A stretch of DNA of 64,000 nucleotides, taken from the NCBI RefSeq assembly GCF_964204865.1, contig NC_135259.1, positions 2,976,001-3,040,000 of the forward strand, in the 5' to 3' direction. This document shows, one piece after another, positions 12,240 to 25,046 of the stretch. The notes under the pieces are model-generated. The model saw only the letters and a program-made list of their open reading frames with translations, had not been told where the DNA came from and searched no databases. The stretch's first letter is position 1, and each line of letters begins with the position of its first letter. The DNA is from Styela clava. Lineage: Eukaryota; Chordata; Ascidiacea; Stolidobranchia; Styelidae. Made by a program: the position numbers and the translations under genes.

Positions 12240-14720
12240 CCTACGTGATATTATTTTCAAGGCTGTTGTGTTGTAGGATATGAAAATGAGCTATTTAAAA
12301 AAGGCGACCGGTAGCCTACATAAAATCAAATGGATATCAATGATCTGTCACCACTTATACAAATGTCCACATACAAAATAGTATACCGCACAACAAGAGT
12401 TTAAAATGCCAAAGCAGGTGTAAACTAATGCCAATCATGAACAAGATCGAAAAATATTTAATGAAAAAAGGCGGAGGACGACATACGAGTGAGTCCCAGG
12501 CTGACCTACGGTTGTATCGGATTTTACTGACAACCACAGCGTGATAAGATAGAACGCCGTGTAAACGTGCTGGCTTCGTTTTTTAAACTGGAAACGGATG
12601 TAATTCACGCGAATATCTGTGTGGTTCATTAAAATAGAAGTGAGTTGATAAGATATATTTCGTTAACCGTCACCTCCTGGGGACATAGCAATAAAAAAAA
12701 GTTAAACAATTGCGAAATGAATGATAACATTATACATACTGTTGTCACCTTAATTTGAGAGGATCATTACTCTTGGTATATCGATTAAAAAAACGCAGGT
12801 CGTTTCAAAACGGTTTTGTAGCTGTAAGACGATAAAAGGCAAGTAAAGAAAGAAGGATAAAAGTAAAGCTGAACATAGGATTGGATCGGTGCTTCACAAA
12901 CGGTGAGGTGCGCCCCTCATAGGGGGCGTAGACAATTTTTAAGGTGGCGTGAAGCGAATTAAGAGAAAAAAGATTTGTTAGATTTGATCTTGCCTGCTTT
13001 ATTCGGAATATTTACATTTCTTATTTTGTCAGCAAAAAACAACTACTTACGTTCCGTCCACGCATTTTCAACGTGTTTTTGAATAAAACATACTTTCGCC
13101 TTACTATCTGTTATTGTTAGCTAGTTCTTTTTGAGGTGAACTTTAGAACCACTGGATTAGATTGGTTAGCTTGATAAAATTATTTAGAGGCTTGAATTTG
13201 TTTTGTAGTTTTTATGCCGTCCCAATCGCTTTACCGCTGGTTGCGTTGGTTTTTTACGCAATTTCTCTTCTGCCATCATACGACATCATGCGACATCATG
13301 GCGACGTCTTTCGCGACAACTTGGCGCCGAGTAATCACACTTTTCGCTTTTTCGGTTCCGAATCATCGCGAATGCGCTCCATCAGACTCCCAAAATTCAG
13401 AAAGCTAAAAATTTGCACGCGTGTTTTTTTTTGTTCTGCATGCTTTTCCTGATTAATATGACCTGCACGACGCGACGCTGCAGAGTTACGTGTTGCAGAA
13501 ACATCTTCGAGGCCTCGTTTGCAATCTTATATTGGAACAAAAAAGCAGCAAAATTTTCACTGGAGTTGATTTTGTTTGTACATGATTTGACATGTACATG
13601 TTTTTTATGCGAGATGTTTTATGTGCGCCTGTCTTACGCATAATGGGTGCCCAACAGCACTGCATTTCATTACGCAAATATATGATATATATTTTAAATG
13701 TTCCACCCATTTCAACTTTTGGCCGGCACATTATTTGATAGTTTTACTTTGTGTGAAGTGTTTTTAAGTGTGTCTTGTTTTATCTAGAAGCCCCGACATT
13801 GCGATATATTACGCAAATATATGTTATTCTTTTCTGTTCCGGTCATTTCATTTCTTGCCAGTCCGCGAGTACACTTAATTTAATTTTACGGGTCCGCCAG
13901 GGTAGAAAGGTTGGAAATCACTGGTTTAAAACACATTCCCCAGTTTACAGGCGCCCACTTGCGAAATCACCCATAAAATGAGCACTAAAAATTTTGCGAA
14001 AGTAAAGCATAGAAAGAATTTTTGCGGCAGTGTCTTCGATGTAAAAAAAGAATGCACAATGAACCATAGTATGTTTAACCGGAACGTGATAAATCTTAGT
14101 TTGCAGGTTATTTTTCTTTAAAAGAGCCGCATGAAATCGTGGCAAGAGGCATTCGCATGCGTGTCGCGGGTTGGCCGCCCCTGGTCTACGACAATGCAAT
14201 AATCGAGATCAATTATTCCCAATGAATCAGATGTTTCTTCAAAATACCAAATTCATTTTTATTTTTTCTGACCTTTGCCCTCATTACATTTTAGCTCAAA
14301 ATTAGATTTTTTATTGTATGTGAACAAAAATCATAATGTAACTCTACTGAGTAAAAAAATCGCATATACATTATATCTTCTCTACAAAAAAGGCAAAGTT
14401 TTCATAAAATCATTTTAATTTCGATGATTTAGATTAGCTATATTCAACTGCAGGGTTTAATTTATCACTGGAGAGGAGGATTTTGCCTGCATGTATAGTG
14501 AATTTTGCAAGTGAGAAAGTACAAGTTTGCCACCTAACAGTTCATAACTTTGTTGGAATTGTAGCGCCCTTTGTTGCGAGAAAAGACGTCATGCTGAAAC
14601 TGAGCCCAGTGCCAAGCTTAACACGATCACAAATACGATACCTTTTATCGGGAAACATTTCCGTAAGACTGAAAACGTATGCTCCAGAGATTAGCAAAGT
14701 ACGGAAATAGTTGACATGTG
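12240..14720. mobile_element. Patchwork of hAT-derived ends in copy A left arm
   Basis: No gene is recognised. Transposon-like ends are visible: GGTGCTTCACAAACGGTGAG near 12892, the reverse-oriented terminus CAGTGATTTCCAACC (complement, about 13908-13924) and the reverse-oriented CAGGGGCGGCCAACCCGCG (complement, about 14166-14185). The stretch near 13990-14030 resembles 24680-24735 inside the copy-A-specific hAT element. Element borders overlap and could not be resolved. The same patchwork recurs at 29425-31905 in copy B. Confidence 0.5.
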
Positions 14721-14725
14721 ATTAA

Positions 14726-15682
14726 TTAATGTTTTCCAATTTTGAATATTCGTATATTTGTTAAGATATATAATACGACGACAAGAATCAAGTACAGATA
14801 GAACTGTTGAGTATATGTTTCGAAGACTGATGAATATATGGAAACATCTATGAAAGAATGATTAGAATTAGCAAAATGAAACCAATCAGAAAGTTCAAAT
14901 GACATATGTGGCATAAAGGAGATTAGGAGAGTTATTTTAGGGCAATATTCCTGATACGGGGTTTCTATATTAATTCATTCGATTATTTCAGGAAATTTCT
15001 GCTTCAATACATCAAAGTTCCAAAGCCGTACGTTATTAATGATTAAAATTTTATAGGTTCGAATATGAATTGTATTTAAATTTGTGGGTAGAACGTTTGA
15101 TATGAAAATTATCTTTCGGTCATTGACTGTACTAGGGGCTAGGGCTGGTAATTTCAGTGAAAACACTTTAGGGTGGAATTAACCCGTGAACCGCAGCATG
15201 GCGTTTGACATAACAAGTTAGAATTTTAGTTGGTAACGCCATGATGGTTCGAAGTAATATCGCGTGATCTTACCCTAGTATTGCTCGAAATTATTCACGG
15301 ATCGAGATAGTGTCATAGTCGCTCTACTGCAAGGGATATGCAGCGTACTTTTAGTAAAACCCGATTTCATTATTAAATGTCATTTATGTGACAAAACTTC
15401 CAGTGTTCGATGTACAACTTCTACTTTGATATATCATAAGGAACAGCATCAACTGCGATCGGAAGATATAAGCTCTATCAGCTTGTCAGATTGTATTCAA
15501 CACGACCGGAAATTTATTAATTTAAAGCGTTCGTCCCTACTTCCTGAAGAATATCGATATGCTAATATATTTTTGTGGCAGTATGCGCACTTTTTTGAAT
15601 GACATTGAATAATCGCTCTTGCAATAAAATCGTGAACAATATATTCTGACCGGAAACTGATTCGAAAAATTATCATTTTCAA
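14726..15682 (-). pseudogene. Unrecognised coding-like relic, copy A
   Basis: On the minus strand two open pieces lie in the same order as in copy B: 15682-15497 (about 61 codons) and 15166-14975 plus 14914-14726. Copy B reads the last two as one 146-codon frame. Here a single TGA (minus) interrupts it where B has TTA. The C-terminal piece contains a hydrophobic stretch (FYLYLILVVVLYILTNIRIF) that could be a membrane segment. I do not recognise a family. Stops between the two pieces argue for a relic, not a working gene. Confidence 0.25.
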
Positions 15683-15863
15683 ACTTTCATAATCAGCAAT
15701 ACTAGTACTTTTGTTTTTTACATTATTGGGTGCTACCCAATAAAGTTGTACAAGTAAGTACGAAGTTGTACTGGTAAAAGTTACAAGTATTATAGACTAC
15801 TTCCAACAGTTTGTTTTGCATTTATATCAGCATATAATTAATTGTGCCTGAAGTGATCTATAA

Positions 15864-16672
15864 CAGGGGTGGCAACACGTCTCGAGCAGTCGATCGCGTC
15901 TGATGTTGAGTGAATTTTATTGAAATACCCTCCAAAATTGCCTCGAACCAGTTGTGTGTTTTACAACAGGAAGAATACAGCCCGATAAAGCATATTACGT
16001 AACAAATGCAAGTTTTTCCGCTGCCGAGGTTTAAAAATTAAGTGACGAATATCGCGTGTCTAGACTGACAAACGTTCCTACAATAACTTCTGCAGTATAC
16101 GAAAGTCATTGTCTCACTCCAAGAGTAGTGTGATAAATTTTATTCGCAATGGTAGCAGTGGCATCAAAATGCCCAATATGTTATAATTCTAAGCAAGCGA
16201 TGAATCGCATTTGGAAAAAATTGTAAATTAGATACTGAAGTTTGAGCAGTCATGAAACATTCATAATTTGAGAATATTTATTTTTCGCTGTTCGGATAAT
16301 ACATGAATACCTGGCAAGGTTTCTTGAAAAATTTTCAACACTTACGACTAAAAATTAAGCACGCTTATATCTGAATTGTATGATTTGAATAAATCTTAAT
16401 TAAATAAATATTCAAACATTTACTCTGGGTACAATTAAATAATCAAATCAACAACTTAAATGGAACATGAAAAGTGCAAATTTTGTGTCGATTTTAATAA
16501 TAATGTCCCAACAAAGCCTTCTTATTGACAGCGGTGTGTGCGTGTGTGCAGTTATCTGCATATTATTCAGTACCCATTCGTTTTTGTGTATGATCTTATT
16601 ACCGATCAGTCGATCGCGATCTATTTTGAAGATTTTAGTCGATCGTGGTCGAAAGCAAGTTGGCCACCCGTG
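15864..16672. mobile_element. Non-autonomous hAT element, copy A
   Basis: Left terminus CAGGGGTGGCAACACG; the right terminus reads CACGGGTGGCCAACTTGC in reverse. In copy B the right end is CAGGGGTGGCCAACC and the flanks are ATCTATAA / ATCTATAT, an 8-bp target duplication with one mismatch. Both ends carry GATCGCG/CGATCGCG subterminal motifs. The copy B version (33052-33912) is about 50 bp longer. No transposase. Confidence 0.7.
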
Positions 16673-16678
16673 ATTTAT

Positions 16679-16882
16679 GGTTCCATTACATTTGAACCCA
16701 CGTACATTTGAACCCATGACAATTGCACCTGTATGCTATTGCACCTATGATTTTTTTTTCTGTTTCACGGATAGTTAAACCCATACTAACCCTAACCCAT
16801 GGGTTTTAGCACCCGCATATAGATTGAACCCGTGGATATACGCATGGGTTCAAATGTACATGGGTTCAAATGTACGGTCACC
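16679..16882. mobile_element. Foldback MITE present only in copy A
   Basis: It is flanked by perfect 9-bp direct repeats GTGATTTAT (16670-16678 and 16883-16891); copy B has a single uninterrupted site. Inverted arms of about 38 bp contain repeated ACATTTGAACCCA units; the centre has TTGCACCTA and AACCCTAACCC-like motifs. It is 204 bp long. It sits exactly on the right end of the hAT element at 15864-16672. Insertion therefore post-dates the duplication or was lost precisely from B. Confidence 0.8.
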
Positions 16883-17059
16883 GTGATTTATATCATTGTA
16901 ATTAGGCTTTTTTTTTACGCGGGAAGCCTGTTAAAGCTGCACGCAGCTCTAGTTGAAATTGAATTTGGTTTAAATCAACGTTTCATTTAGAATTACCGAC
17001 GGTCTTGTATAGTATTCATAATATATAATATAAATAAACGTCACAACACTTCCCCGAGT

Positions 17060-20000
17060 ATGAATCTGAAAAAGATTTTTATTCCGTATTTTCTGGTGTC
17101 TATCCAGCTGGCGTATGTTACATCATCTGAGCAGGAAAAACAGCAACAGAAAAATGATAGATATCAAGTTTTCACAACAGGTGATTCATGTCATTTACCT
17201 CAATTTAGAACGGACAATATTATAGATATTTGTTTCATCAGGTTGTGGAAATTGAATGCACACTTCAATATCTCTTACACCATTAAAACAATTTGTATAT
17301 TGTTGTAAAAATAAACAAAATGACTAAAGTTCTATATTGCATTCGATGAATCATAAATTTAGTTGATCTTTATCTGTATTTTTAGGCATTCAGGGTAATA
17401 TCGTTGGAGAAGTTACGTCAGAAGCGGGAATTTTTTGGGGAATTCCATTCAGTCAACCACCGGTAGGCAATTACAGATGGAAGAAGCCAAGACCATGGAG
17501 AAGGTTCACAGATAACTTCTGGAACGCTACCTATAAAAGACCTGGCTGTCCCCAGGATTGCCCCTATAAAAGAGGACGCAAATACCTGTGTGTTTTTGAG
17601 GTAAATCATGTATTCGTACTTTTCCTACTGCATTGGTGGAATTACCTATTGGTGAAAATTTCGCCAGAAGGAATATTTTTTATGGCGTAATCGAGTTTCT
17701 TGAGTTTGTGCGGAATCGGGATTCTAATAGGCTATAATGCTATTTATTGAGTAACATAATTTGAAAATGCAGCCTCATGCTAAATGGGGTACTTAGATGA
17801 AAATTATAATTATTTGAGATATTCGTCAAATAATGTGATTCTTCAGTACTTTAAATATTGACTACGTGCTTTGCATGACGCCATGCTTTGCGGACTATCA
17901 ATCTATAGATTTGTATATGGCATTTCATTGAAATCTAAATTGCAAACACTCTGAACACTGCACCAAGAAACAAAATTTAATTTTGCAAAAATATTTTGTC
18001 ACAAATAAAAAAAAATGCGATTACTATTCTAGACATCAGAAGATTGTCTATACTTGAATATTTGGATACCAAGAAGAATACTTGCCAAGAGGGATAACTC
18101 TACCAATATAAAAAGACATCATTACGTTATAAACGACGATATTAAAAACAATAGAAACGAATCATTAGCAGTGATGGTGTATTTTCACGGCGGAAATTTT
18201 TTACATGGCTCTAGTTCACAAATTATATACGACGGTCGATTTCTGGCACATAGAGGAGATGTCATTGTTGTAACAGCTAATTACAGGTAATTGTTACGAG
18301 TTTTTCTGTCTGACTTTATCTTGCGAAAGCGTGATCGATTTATGGTGTTTTCAACTATCAAATAAAATAGCGTTACAAAAATGTAAGAAATAACTGAATA
18401 TTCACACGTCACTGGCTTGAAAAATAATGGCATATACCATGTTGTCAAGAAAGATATATACCCACAACCGGCGGATGAGGGATTCACATACTGCAACAAT
18501 TCTTGGATGAATAATGTGATTAGATAGATCAGGGGTGGGCAAATCACGGCCCGCGGGCCGGATCCGGGTCACCGAAGTGTTTCATCCGGCCCATCTCTGC
18601 TGCCTGCTGAAATTACGACTGTAGTTTTTATGGATATAAATTCCCGCTCAAAATATTGATGAATATGACGAATCTTTGTCCAAAATACATACTACAATTT
18701 TCCCTGTATTATCCACACCTGAAAATAATGGGCAAAAAGGGCCACATATACCTCGAACTTACTCATTCGGAATATTTCCGTCATTCTAAAACTCTGGCGT
18801 CTCTCCCAAGACTAGAGTTTAGACCCGCAAATTAAGTTTTTTTTTGGAAAGCTTCAAGTACTGTTTTTGCAATGCCGCAATACATGTGTTGTTTTCCTTC
18901 TGTCCAGTACATCAATTTTAGTAGCTAAATCTGATTCTTCTGTGTACACTCACGTCACCTGCTAACATTCCAGTGTTATTCAATGAATCTCTTGCAGCAA
19001 ATACCTATTGAAATACACCAGTGAAACGAAAAGGCAGGCGATTGTTATCGACGCCTGTTATTTGTAAATAAACTATTTTTCATTAATAATTTCATCTTGA
19101 GTTTTAAACATCCGACCCAGTAATCATGTCTATTATCTGTAAGTGGCCCACTTAGAAAAGTAATTGCCCACCTCTGGGATATATAGATAAAGCCTATCCC
19201 GCGCGTAACACAGTGAAAATTTTGTGTTCATTTCTCAAATCTGATAATCTATAACACAAAATTGTTACTACGTGTCAAATGTATGGAACCTGAGTTATAG
19301 GGGCCTATGATAACGTACAACAAGAATTCATTTTTATGAAAAAATTTATTCATTCTCCTTAATATTAAATGTAACGATGCATGTCATAAAAAAATAACTA
19401 TACCCTTTTGTGCTACAGACTGGGGCCCCTTGGATATCTTGTGCAAGGAGAAGGTGATGATGCAGCTGTTGGTAACTACGGGGCTTGGGACATTATTATG
19501 GCTCTGAAGTGGGTCCAGCGTAATATTCAGTATTTTGGAGGAAATCCAAATAAGGTATTCAATAGTTTTACATTTTATTGGCAGATTTGTTTATTTGAAA
19601 AAAACTTGTCGCTGATTGAACAACTTATTCATTGTATGACTGTATTTAACTAACGAATCCGATAATAAATTACCCTGGTTTATGGTAGTTGCACCCACTG
19701 ATGTTATCACAAAGCAACTGTCAATGACATTCTGGTTTTCACAGGTAACAGCTTGCGGACAAAGTGCCGGAGCTGAAGTCATTGGTATATTATTGACCAC
19801 GTCATATGGTGATGGGCTTTTTCACCAAGTCATAATGGAGAGCAATCCTCTATCTGTTCCATATAGGAATATGTCTTCTGCAAAAGAATTTGGATCACAA
19901 TTCGCTATAAAAGCAGGTTGTAATCCTCATGATATGAAGTGTCTTCGAAATACGTGAGTTTTTTAAGATATTTCAGTAAGATATTTAGTAATTTATATTT

Positions 20001-21955
20001 TAAAGAAAAATCGTAATAACAATGTATTTATTATTTCAGAAATGTTTCGAAAATAGTAAAGGCTTCTGTTGGAGTGCCGTTCGATTTATTCAGCTCAGAA
20101 AGTATACTACTGCAAGCTCAACAATGGAGTCCTGTCATTGACGGCAACTTGTTGTATGAAAATCCAATAAGTATATTTCAGCGGGTAACTATTTTCCTTA
20201 AAACTTAATGAATATGAAATAAAGTAAATGCGAATTATTAAAAAAAAAAACATCCAAGAACAAGTCAACATTTTATAAGGTAGAATGAAGGGAAGCTGCC
20301 GGTGTATTACTCACGGAGGATAGTTTAAAACAAGTTTAAAAGTACCAACAGTTTTAAAGATAACTTTAAACACAACTATGATTCGTTATTCTTCAGGAGT
20401 TGCTTTTCCCATTCAACTTTTTTTTTTTAATTTTTAGGGTGATTTCCGAAAGGTTCCCATGATTATAGGAGGAAATACTCATGATGGATTTCAATATGTC
20501 AAACTTATATTCTCAAGCAAGGTTTCGCAGTTTGTTTATCAATTGGCTATTGATGCGATACTTCGCGAAAGAGCAAATGTATTGTTGGATATATACCCAC
20601 CTAATGTAAGTTAATTATCTGAGCTGTTCCTGCTGTCGTATAGTTGTTAAATACTGAACCTAGCCATATTTTCGTTTTAATAAATTTGCCTGTTATGCTC
20701 TCCTGAAACCATAGATCAAAACTCTTCAATGTTATATCAGTCAGTGCAATCCGTCTTGGTTAGTTTGAATAATATAAACTTACTTAATTCAGTTTGATGT
20801 TTACGAATTATTAGGTAGATTGAATATAAAGTATTATTACAGGATTTGTTGACTTAGCGCCAAAATCAATGACAATCAATTATCGTAGCTTAAATTGAGA
20901 TAAAACAGTAAGCAAAAATAAAATAAAAATGATAGTAAACATAGCCAAACATTTGTTTCACTTCAGTGCTGCGACAACACAAATGAAGTAAATGACATTA
21001 TAGCGGATTATGTGTTTCAATGTCCTGCAAGATTGTTCTCCCATGTTGCGAGTAAAGATTCTTGGTTCTACGTGTATAATGGAACATTACCCTTCAAGGT
21101 AACTTGTAGTGAACAAAACGTCAATAAAATTTGCTGATTATGTTTCATGACAAATCAAAGAAGCGGGTAAAATATAGGACAGTATGATTCTTGTTGCATA
21201 TTATATAAATATAACCTAAAATGAAAATTCTCGTCCATTGTTTACACACCCGATTCAGCTTTACGTACAATACTTTAAATAAATTTAACATGAACGAATT
21301 TATACCAATTCACAGTCAGTGTGGGCATTCGAAGAATGTCGTGATAGAGCTTGCCACGGGGCGGAAATCGCCTCAGTATTTGACCCATCGCCGATGATGC
21401 CAGATTATAATGAACCAGAATTGCAATATAAACTTGCCCATCGTGTACAATATTATTGGAGTAATATGGCTAAGCATGGGAATCCTAACGGAAAACATGG
21501 AGAGGTAATAGATTGTAAAATGTTATCATTCACCAATGATATTTTGAACCCTGAAAACATCCAACATTACATTATCGTTAGTATGGAATGATCCTACAAA
21601 ATAAGTAAGTATTGGAACACAGCATGCATGTTCATTCAGTCTACCAATAAATTTTTGTTTTGAGATAAATTTTCACGATTATTTTTCTCCGAGTCCAAAA
21701 TTGATTAGCACTTTTCTATTATTTCTACGGATGCATAATGTATTTTCATTCATTCAATTAACCTCTTTCAAATGCATTCAGAATGAAGCTGTAGTGAAGG
21801 AATATGACATAATAAACTGGGACAGATTTCAAGAAGACGATGAACCAGATTACAAATCCATTCTATTTACAGATCGAGGAGAAAGAATTGAAACAAATTC
21901 AATGAAAAGTAAATGCAACGTCTGGGATGAATTGAATATATACGCCATGTTATGA
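17060..21955 (+). CDS. Secreted type-B carboxylesterase/cholinesterase-like protein, copy 1
   Basis: Ten exons: 17060-17180, 17386-17600, 18033-18286, 19419-19554, 19745-19953, 20040-20184, 20438-20605, 20967-21098, 21316-21504, 21782-21955, giving 580 aa, the usual family length. Residues 1-23 form a signal peptide ([15 protein letters not shown] core). Family landmarks in order: [14 protein letters not shown] (about 55), EDCLYLNIW (115-123), oxyanion-loop HGGNF (164-168), nucleophile elbow GQSAG (Ser249), acid region GGNTHDG (Asp376) and HGAE (His474). The conserved disulfide pairs are visible. Two departures: the acid is Asp where most members have Glu, and the third Gly of HGGG is Asn. 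The Trp of the cholinesterase choline site is absent, so acetylcholine is unlikely to be the substrate, which remains unknown. A loop of about 25 residues is inserted before the HGG strand. It converges on the sulfatase remnant downstream. Confidence 0.92.
18530..19176. mobile_element. hAT MITE in carboxylesterase intron 3, copy A
   Basis: Left end CAGGGGTGGGCAAATCACGG followed by GC-rich CCCGCGGGCCGG; the right end reads CAGAGGTGGGCAATTAC in reverse. 647 bp, with no coding content seen. It is also present at 35461-36102 in copy B, so it pre-dates the duplication. Confidence 0.7.
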
Positions 21956-22923
21956 TATATACAAATATATATATACATATATTATTCGTTGAATTTATAC
22001 GATAGAATGTTTTATATATATATATATATGTTGTCATATTGATTAAATATATTTTGACTCAACTTTACTCGCATATAAACAAGATATTCTTTGTTATCTT
22101 TAAGTATATATATATATATATATATTAAATCAAGTACTCAAATACAGATTTGAATTGAGTCATTTTTTGAACGATCCCTCTTACAGCCAATTAGCTCATA
22201 TGAGCTTCTTCATTGACCACTTAACTGCTAATTTAACTGCTTATTTGGTCATAATGTAAATACTGGGTTAATACCTTCCATTTGAATGGGTGAGAGAAGT
22301 CACAATCGTAGTGGCCTCTTAAAATACAAAGTTTTTTTTTCAATATGACCGATTTGAGAACAGCGTGTCATGACAATTTCGTCGCTCAGACGGAGGTCTC
22401 GATTCTGTCAATTTCTTTCAGCAGATGAATAAGATAAATCCGAGTTCACATACCTTTTTCAGCATAGTTTCTTCTTCGTAACGTTAGGACTCTATCATAC
22501 GTCGTCTTTCTGTCCAGAATAAACACCCCTTACCTCCAAAACACCTTGTGAGCTGCTGAGCGTAGATTATAAAATATGGGTTGTAGCGTTGTTCACAAGA
22601 TGTCGCTCCATCTCGCGACACCCCGACCTACTATATTGTTAATATGTTGAAATACCATTAGTGTCAATTGTTTGCCATTAAAGCTACACTGACGGGGCGG
22701 TCTCCAGACTGTACTGATATACTCAGTCACAGTTTTATTCAAATAAAAAAATACGAACAGAAAAAAAATCTTGCAGCCCGTTTTAAGATATCCCCCACTT
22801 CTTATGTCACAACGGTAATAAGGACGGACAATGCCGACACGAAGGTTACGATCCGAAATGCGATGAATTTTGATATTTGGTTTGCAAATTTACCCCTATA
22901 ATTTTACCAAACGTCCTTTAGCT
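21956..22923. other. 3' flank of carboxylesterase copy 1, TA microsatellites
   Basis: TA-dinucleotide runs lie at about 21962-21985, 22013-22029 and 22108-22126; they are shorter in copy B. No canonical AATAAA lies close to the stop; ATTAAA occurs about 85 bases downstream. No gene recognised. Confidence 0.5.
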
Positions 22924-25046
22924 CAGTGGTTCCCAAACTTTTTTGACCATCGCCCCCCTAAAGTAGTTTATGCAACTTCATCGCCCCCCGGCACTACAAA
23001 AAAATATACAGTCAGAAACGAATATATTACAGACCAAATAAGAAGACAAATAATAGTTTATGGTGTTTTTTAATGAAATAGATGAGCTTGGTGTTCTTCA
23101 GCGAGTTATTTATTATATCTAAAATTACCCCGTTTACTGATGGAAAGGTGATTTCGTTGTTTTAATAGCAATAGTAGCACGGCTGAAAACCCCTTTTTCA
23201 CCATATAATAGATCGAAAATGAAAGAATCCAGGGTTCTACCACCTCAAAAACCGCCGTGTACTCTTGCCTTATAGCATTTCACTTTCTAAATTCACCCCA
23301 TTTCACATTAAAATAATAAAAACAAAGTTAATTTTCCCAAACTTATAATAATGATTTTCGTACATCTCATTCATTCGTACAGCCTGATGACCTGCACCAA
23401 AATATTTCGGAAAAATTCATCCCTGATTCCTCATCCTATCACGGCCTCCAGTCCGATCACCATTCCACAATTAACCAGCCATTTGTTTTTGATTCATTGA
23501 CTCGGATGTGGAAGAAGCCGTGACTGACTATCGGCTACGGCCCAGGGGTCGGCAAGTTTTATGTCGCTCGCAGAACAAAATTCAGGGTTGCTAGTCTTTT
23601 GCGGGTCGCATATATTTTTTGGAAGTTAAAAACGGAACAGCACGCAAAAACTGCGACAATTCGTGAACTCAACTCAGTCGTCTTATTAAAAAAATATTAC
23701 AATGATATTTAATGTGACACTGTCTCGTTGCTGCATCACGCTGGATAGCTTTACGACGCCAAGATTGAAACATTTTCTAAATGGGCACCACCAAACCCAC
23801 TTCTTTGCTTGTTCTTTGTAATGTTCATTTTCGAAAATAATGATTTGCACAAATATGTACTTCCAAACATCGAAGTGAATATTTTCGCATGATTTGTGAA
23901 ATTTTGATAAATATTTTCTCTCTAAGAAGATACATTCTTACAAAAATTAAGCAGTGATGAATCTCTCGATTAGAATATGAATTTTATTTTCTTATTGCTT
24001 CGCAATATATTCGAATATTTACTGCGCTATTGAACCCCTGCACTCAGCATCAATTTTTCTGCGTGTTTTCATTTGTCTAATTATAATTACATTGTAGGCT
24101 CGTTAAACGAGTGGCTGTTCACTAGATTGTTAGGATATAGTATAATTTAGTCTAAACGTGTCTCACGATAAATTCTGTTACGTAAAAAAATGTAATTTAC
24201 TCCTCGAGCGTAGATTATATATGAAAAATTTTCATCGTCAAAACCGCCGTTTGGATATTTCCCCGGGCATAGACTTCCTTGTTTACTTCGTGACATTGGC
24301 CAATCAGCAAGATGCAAAAAAAGGGAACAATGCCCCCTTTCGCATCCGCTCAGGCGCTCAGACACTCTCACTCAGACAGATTTTCAGGCGTGGTCGTGAA
24401 CACTACCTCATTTTCGCATTTTTGAATTATATTCGTTAGTTTTTAGTTGTTTTTCGGAAATTTAAATATAAATCAAATAAGTCAATGATTACTTTGCCTT
24501 TCCATGAGTTTCAGTTTAAATACAGCAATCAAAAATTAGTGTAGAAATAGCTGTGATAGACTAGGCTAAAATTCTTTATCGGTACTTTTAAAAAACAGAT
24601 TGTTGAATGGTGTGTATTAGAATGATAGTTTGAAACAAATACCCCGTTTTAAAGGCAACAACTCGCGAAACCACTCTTAAAATAAGCCCCGAAACTTTTA
24701 AAATGGTAAAGTATGGGAAGAATTTTCCGCAGTCAAAGGTCGGGGAAAGGTCCATTCAGTGAATCGTCCAGGGCCAGATTATTTTACTCCGGCCGTATTT
24801 TGCCGACCACTGGGATACGCAAACTACCTTACCTTACTGCGAAGACGAGACCAGAAATCCATTCGCGTGTGAATATCGCCCACATGATTCAAGCCTGCCA
24901 ATGCACACAGAGTACAGAATTAAGTGCGCCGAACATAAAACAGGTTTCGCGAAATCGCCCCCCTATCGCCCCCTTAGACTTTTTCGCCCCCCTCTGTATC
25001 GTTTTCGCCCACTGGGGGGCGATATCGCCCACTTTGGGAATCACTG
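22924..25046. mobile_element. 2.1-kb hAT element present only in copy A
   Basis: Starts CAGTGGTTCCCAAAC; the right end reads CAGTGATTCCCAAAG in reverse. Flanks are CTTTAGCT and GTTTAGCT, an 8-bp target duplication with one mismatch; copy B has the clean empty site CCTTTAGCTGATG near 39841. Both ends are rich in CGCCCCCC-type motifs. It is 2123 bp with no transposase-like frame visible. The left 220 bp is closely similar to the junction fragment at 29197-29424, and the interior is distantly similar to 53490-54010. Confidence 0.88.

Noticed and set aside
13162-13452. 96-codon frame identical in copies A and B
   Set aside because: The surrounding non-coding sequence is equally identical, it overlaps other frames, and it lies in transposon-derived sequence; no family resemblance.
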